The notes under the pieces are model-generated. The model ran no database searches. It had not been told where the DNA came from and worked only from the letters and a program-made list of their open reading frames with translations. 64,000 bases of DNA from VGDP01 sp964530335 (lineage in GTDB: Bacteria; Pseudomonadota; Alphaproteobacteria; SP197), in contig CAZGYG010000004.1 in the NCBI GenBank assembly GCA_964530335.1, positions 9,499-73,498 on the forward strand, in the 5' to 3' direction. The position numbers and the translations under genes were made by a program. Shown here piece after piece: positions 60,914 through 64,000 of this stretch (positions within the stretch are counted from its first letter, which is position 1; each line of letters begins with the position of its first letter).

Positions 60914-62018
60914 GCGAGTCCCGAGCCTTGCCTGCCACGGATTGCTCGCGCACGCGCCAGAAGCGCATGGTGCGCTGGGCCGCGTCGAGCGAAAGCTGGT
61001 CGTAGAGTTCGAGCAGCTCGACCGAATCGACGCCTTGCGATCCGCCTTGCTTCTTGGTGTGCGCCAGCAGGACGGCGAACGCCTTCGGCGACACGTTCTT
61101 CGCCTTGCACGCGATCGCCAGGGCCTCGCAGCCGGGGTCGTAGAAGATCCGTTGCGCGGTGCGCACGTCGACCTCGACGAAGTAGGCCAAGGCATAGACG
61201 AATTCGCGGTATTGTCGGGTCTTGAGCAGCTCGATCAGCAGGTTCTCGTCGAGCTGATCCAGCCGCTTCTTGTTGAGGATGAACCGCTCCGCTTCGGTCA
61301 TGTTGGCCTGCTGGGCGGCCATTTGGTCGACGATGCTGTCCTGCGACTCGGCGATAAGGCGGTCGATCGTCGCGCCGTCGATCGCGGCGGTGCGCTCGAC
61401 GATGTGCCGGCGCAGGTTCGACGAGACGAACCAGAACATCTCGTTCAGAAGCTCGGGCGGCATGTCGGTGCGCTCGACCAGAGGCGCGTGAAGCTTCTGG
61501 TTGTGCTCGGCGCGAGATACGATCTTTTCCATCGAGCCGCCGGAAATCGTGGCGCCGTCGTTGCGCACCAGGGTCTCGAGCACGGCGTCGTCGCCCTTCT
61601 GGACCAGCGCATCGACGATCAGGGCGCTGACTTCGCTGCGCCCCGAGATCGCGCGCATGTGTTCCTGGCCGTTGCGCCGGATGACCTCGAGCAGGTCGAT
61701 GTCCTCGATGGCCGAACTGTTCCGCAACACGGGCATGGCCACCTCGATCTCGTCGTTGGCGAGCATGGTGATGACGCCGCGTGGGGCATCGTCGACGCTG
61801 GCGAGCCTGTGCGCCAGCTCGGCCCGCACCTTGGTTTCCATGGTGCGGGTGATGCTCATCATGATCGCGTTGAAATGGTCCCTCTCGCGCTCGTTGTAGG
61901 CGTCGGAAGCGTCGACGAACAGGTCCGTAACCTCGCGCAGCAACTCGCGCCGCCGATCGCTCGACGGCTCCTTGGCGAGATTCACCAGGGTTCTCAAGCG
62001 CGTCGGGTTGTCCGGCAT
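60894..62018 (-). CDS. DUF2336-domain protein
   Basis: Helical protein of 374 aa. The DUF2336 domain (about residues 60-320) shows armadillo/HEAT-like repeats with many Leu, Asp and Arg; typical segments are RHIVERTAAIDGATIDRLI and KNVSPKAF. The domain is common in alphaproteobacteria of the Rhodospirillales and Caulobacterales and has no established function. It stands alone among the catabolic genes. Confidence 0.85.
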   Translation of the reverse strand: MPDNPTRLRTLVNLAKEPSSDRRRELLREVTDLFVDASDAYNERERDHFNAIMMSITRTMETKVRAELAHRLASVDDAPRGVITMLANDEIEVAMPVLRNSSAIEDIDLLEVIRRNGQEHMRAISGRSEVSALIVDALVQKGDDAVLETLVRNDGATISGGSMEKIVSRAEHNQKLHAPLVERTDMPPELLNEMFWFVSSNLRRHIVERTAAIDGATIDRLIAESQDSIVDQMAAQQANMTEAERFILNKKRLDQLDENLLIELLKTRQYREFVYALAYFVEVDVRTAQRIFYDPGCEALAIACKAKNVSPKAFAVLLAHTKKQGGSQGVDSVELLELYDQLSLDAAQRTMRFWRVREQSVAGKARDSLKAASA

Positions 62019-62083
62019 GACGGTCCTTCCTCGGCCCGACCGGGATGTTAACGACGGCTTGGTGAAGAAACCCTTGCCGAGGA

Positions 62084-63196
62084 TCAGGTGCCCGCGCCGA
62101 GCGCGGCCAGCGCGCGGCTATCGGGGCGGACCCCCAGCCCGGCCGTGTCGGGCACCGCGATGGTCGCGCCATTGGCCCGGGGCCCCGACGGAAAAAGCAA
62201 CTCGCGCAAGGGGTTCGGCGCGCCCTGAACCTCGCACAGGGAAACCAGCGGCGCCGCCGCCATGAAGTGCAAGGACGCCGCGAGATTGAGGTCGAGCGTG
62301 TAGGTGTGATTGACGCACGGCACGCCGGCGGCGGCGGCGATGTCGGCGATGCGCATGGCCTGGGTCAGGCCGACGCGCGAGACGTCCACCTGGACGATGC
62401 CGATGCCGGCGTCTCGCACCAGGCGCACGAACTCGCCCTGGCTCGCGCACAGCTCGCCCGCGGCAATGGTCAGGCCGGCGTCCCGGGTGACCGCCCGGTA
62501 CCCTTCGATGTCGTCCGGCGCCAGAGGTTCCTCCAGCCAGAACACGTCATAGCGCCGGAACCGGCGGCAGCGTTCGAGTGCCCCCGCCGCGTCCCAGGCG
62601 TTGCCGCCATCGACCAGAACCTTCACGTCGGGCCCGGCGGCGTCGCGCATGGTGCGCACGATCGCCTCGTCCCGATCTGGGTCGGGGCCGAGCGGCGCCC
62701 AGCCCATCTTGATCGCCCGGAACCCGCGCTCGACGAGGGCGCGCACGTTGACCGCGGTGGCTTCGAGCGTGGCGCCGAGTGGATGGGTCGCGTAGACCTC
62801 GAGCTCGCGCCGTCGCGCCCCGCCCAGCAGCCGGTGCACGGGCACGCGCGCCGCCTGGCCGGCGATGTCCCACAGCGCCAGGTCGCACGCCGCCATGGCG
62901 TGCAGCACGGCGCCGGCGCGGCCGTATTGGCTGGTCCCGGCCAGCATGCGCGCCCACAGGGCCGCGGGGTCGCGCGGATCCTGGCCGATCAGCAGGGCCC
63001 CGAGCCCGCTCATCAGCTCGTCCTGGTAGGGCGCGGCGACGATCGCCGCCACCACCTCGGGCAGGCTGTCGGTCTCGCCCCAGCCGGCGGTCCCGTCGTC
63101 GGTGTCGATGCGCACCAGCGCGGCGTACGGCCCGCCGTAGGCGCCGAGCGCGCCGGGGCGGCGCACGACGAACGTCCGGACGTCCGCGATGCGCAC
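62084..63196 (-). CDS. Enolase-superfamily protein, KxG type
   Basis: Protein of 370 aa. By my count Lys163 is kept in IKMGWAP but the second Lys of KxK is Gly165. Metal ligands are Asp196, Glu222 and Glu248, and the Asp271/His297 dyad (QVDVSRVG and VNHTYTL) is intact. It therefore probably uses His as base, as in some acid-sugar dehydratases. It is followed upstream (map right) by an SDR gene only 7 bp away, suggesting one transcript. Confidence 0.85.
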   Translation of the reverse strand: MRIADVRTFVVRRPGALGAYGGPYAALVRIDTDDGTAGWGETDSLPEVVAAIVAAPYQDELMSGLGALLIGQDPRDPAALWARMLAGTSQYGRAGAVLHAMAACDLALWDIAGQAARVPVHRLLGGARRRELEVYATHPLGATLEATAVNVRALVERGFRAIKMGWAPLGPDPDRDEAIVRTMRDAAGPDVKVLVDGGNAWDAAGALERCRRFRRYDVFWLEEPLAPDDIEGYRAVTRDAGLTIAAGELCASQGEFVRLVRDAGIGIVQVDVSRVGLTQAMRIADIAAAAGVPCVNHTYTLDLNLAASLHFMAAAPLVSLCEVQGAPNPLRELLFPSGPRANGATIAVPDTAGLGVRPDSRALAALGAGT

Positions 63197-63203
63197 GGCC
63201 GCC

Positions 63204-63950
63204 TCAGATGCCCCGCGTCATGCCGCCGTCGGCCCGGATGTCCTGGCCGGTGATGAAGCCCGCCTCGGGTCCGAGCAGGAACGCGGCCGTGCCCGCCACC
63301 TCGGCCAGGTGCCCGGCGCGGCCGGCGGGGATGCCGTCGATCACCACCTGCTCCCACGTGAAGTTGTCGAGGAACCCGGGCAGCAGGTTGTTCATGCGGA
63401 TGCGCTCGCGCGCGTAGCGGTCGGCGTAGAGCTTGGTGAACCCGGACAACGCCCGGCGCAGCGCCGACGACAGCGGATAGGCCGGGTGAGGATCGACCGC
63501 GCCGAACGCGGAGATGTTGACGATCGCCCCGCCACCGGCCCGAAGCAGGACGGGCGTGACGGCCCGCGCCACCTTGACCGGGGCGAGCACGTAGAGGTCG
63601 AACGCGCCGTGCCAGGCTTCATCGGGGATGTCGAGCAGATTGCCGGCGAAGTCGGGATCGAACGCCGTTCCGGTCGGTTTCAGGCCATGACCCGCGTGGC
63701 CGGTGCTGACCACGGCGCCGTCGATGCGGCCGAAGCGTTCCGCCGTGGCTCCGACCAGCCGGGCGATCGCCGCCGCGTCGGTCACGTCGCCGGCCACCGC
63801 GACGCCGCCCAGCTCGCGCGCCAGAGCCTGGGCCGCGTCCGACCGGCTCAACAGTCCGAGCTTCCAGCCGTCGCTGGCGAGCCTTCGCGCGCACGCCGCG
63901 CCGATGCCCTTGCCGGCGGCGGTGACGATGGCGACGCGGTCGGCGCACAT
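63204..63950 (-). CDS. Short-chain dehydrogenase/reductase lacking the catalytic Lys
   Basis: SDR-fold protein of 248 aa. The cofactor motif is TAAGKGIG, with Ala at the first Gly position. Ser147 (NISAFGAV) and Tyr158 (AYPLSS) are present, but the Lys expected four residues after Tyr is Ser162. GFITGQDIRADGGMTRGI is the usual C-terminal segment. It may bind NAD(P) without normal turnover or use another base. Its stop lies 7 bp upstream of the enolase-superfamily start; its own 5' end is near the window edge. Confidence 0.85.
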   Translation of the reverse strand: MCADRVAIVTAAGKGIGAACARRLASDGWKLGLLSRSDAAQALARELGGVAVAGDVTDAAAIARLVGATAERFGRIDGAVVSTGHAGHGLKPTGTAFDPDFAGNLLDIPDEAWHGAFDLYVLAPVKVARAVTPVLLRAGGGAIVNISAFGAVDPHPAYPLSSALRRALSGFTKLYADRYARERIRMNNLLPGFLDNFTWEQVVIDGIPAGRAGHLAEVAGTAAFLLGPEAGFITGQDIRADGGMTRGI

Positions 63951-64000
63951 GGCGGATCGGTCCTCCCAGGACGGCCCGGCGGCGAGGGCAATCTAACCCG

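Overview
The window is about 64 kb of very GC-rich DNA (I estimate near 69-70% by eye), densely coding and made of short operons with many ATGA or GTGA overlaps and many GTG starts. The gene set points to a free-living alphaproteobacterium, most likely of the Rhodospirillales type or a relative known from environmental genomes. The signs are PhaR/PhaA/PhaB, a CpdR-like single-domain response regulator, a TIGR02302-type membrane protein, DUF2336 and DUF2125 proteins, MetX-MetW, ftsE-ftsX beside an MJ0042-type zinc-ribbon protein, class II NrdJ and hopanoid genes. I saw no rRNA, tRNA, CRISPR array, insertion sequence or phage gene.

Layout. 1-5.7 kb: end of a polyamine/opine-type ABC transporter, then a uronate-dehydrogenase-like enzyme translationally coupled to a dimethylformamidase-large-subunit-like protein, then an HpcH/HpaI aldolase. 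5.7-10.4 kb: hopanoid genes hpnB, hpnD, shc and hpnG. 10.4-13.2 kb: VOC protein and a dimethylglycine/sarcosine dehydrogenase-like flavoenzyme. 13.3-18.5 kb: P-type cation ATPase converging on modABC. 18.5-22.6 kb: polyhydroxyalkanoate genes (phaR, a small coiled-coil protein overlapping a PhaC-like synthase, phaA, phaB). 22.8-23.4 kb: mazEF-type toxin-antitoxin pair with a clear promoter. 23.5-31.5 kb: core metabolism (GST, gloB, methyltransferase, metW/metX, a chorismate-mutase fusion, hisC, tyrA, DUF2125). 31.5-35.5 kb: gamma-glutamylcyclotransferase and nrdJ, the latter interrupted by a 375-residue intein. 35.5-45.7 kb: plsC, a YdcF-like protein, ftsX, ftsE, zinc-ribbon protein, cpdR-like gene, TIGR02302 protein, lysA, lptM-like lipoprotein, argH, and an XRE regulator. 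45.7-48 kb: hemN with an FNR-type box, and an alpha/beta hydrolase. 48-64 kb: a catabolic accessory region with a polyamine-type ABC transporter, a second solute-binding protein, an MTA-phosphorylase-like protein, three enolase-superfamily enzymes, an amidohydrolase, an HpcH/HpaI aldolase and two SDRs, interrupted by a DUF2336 gene.

How it works together. The core blocks cover membrane hopanoids, carbon storage, methionine, aromatic and histidine synthesis, lysine and arginine synthesis, cell division and DNA precursors. The two flanks look like scavenging modules: periplasmic binding proteins of the PotD type feed inner-membrane transporters, and the enolase-superfamily dehydratases, pyruvate-type aldolases and SDRs beside them would suit sugar-acid or related acid degradation. 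The substrates cannot be read from the sequence.

The observations most worth following are the NrdJ intein placed directly before the predicted thiyl-radical cysteine, a chorismate-mutase fusion whose second part looks like a catalytically dead prephenate dehydratase, the PhaC gene overlapped by a small coiled-coil gene, and three enolase-superfamily paralogues with different sets of catalytic bases.
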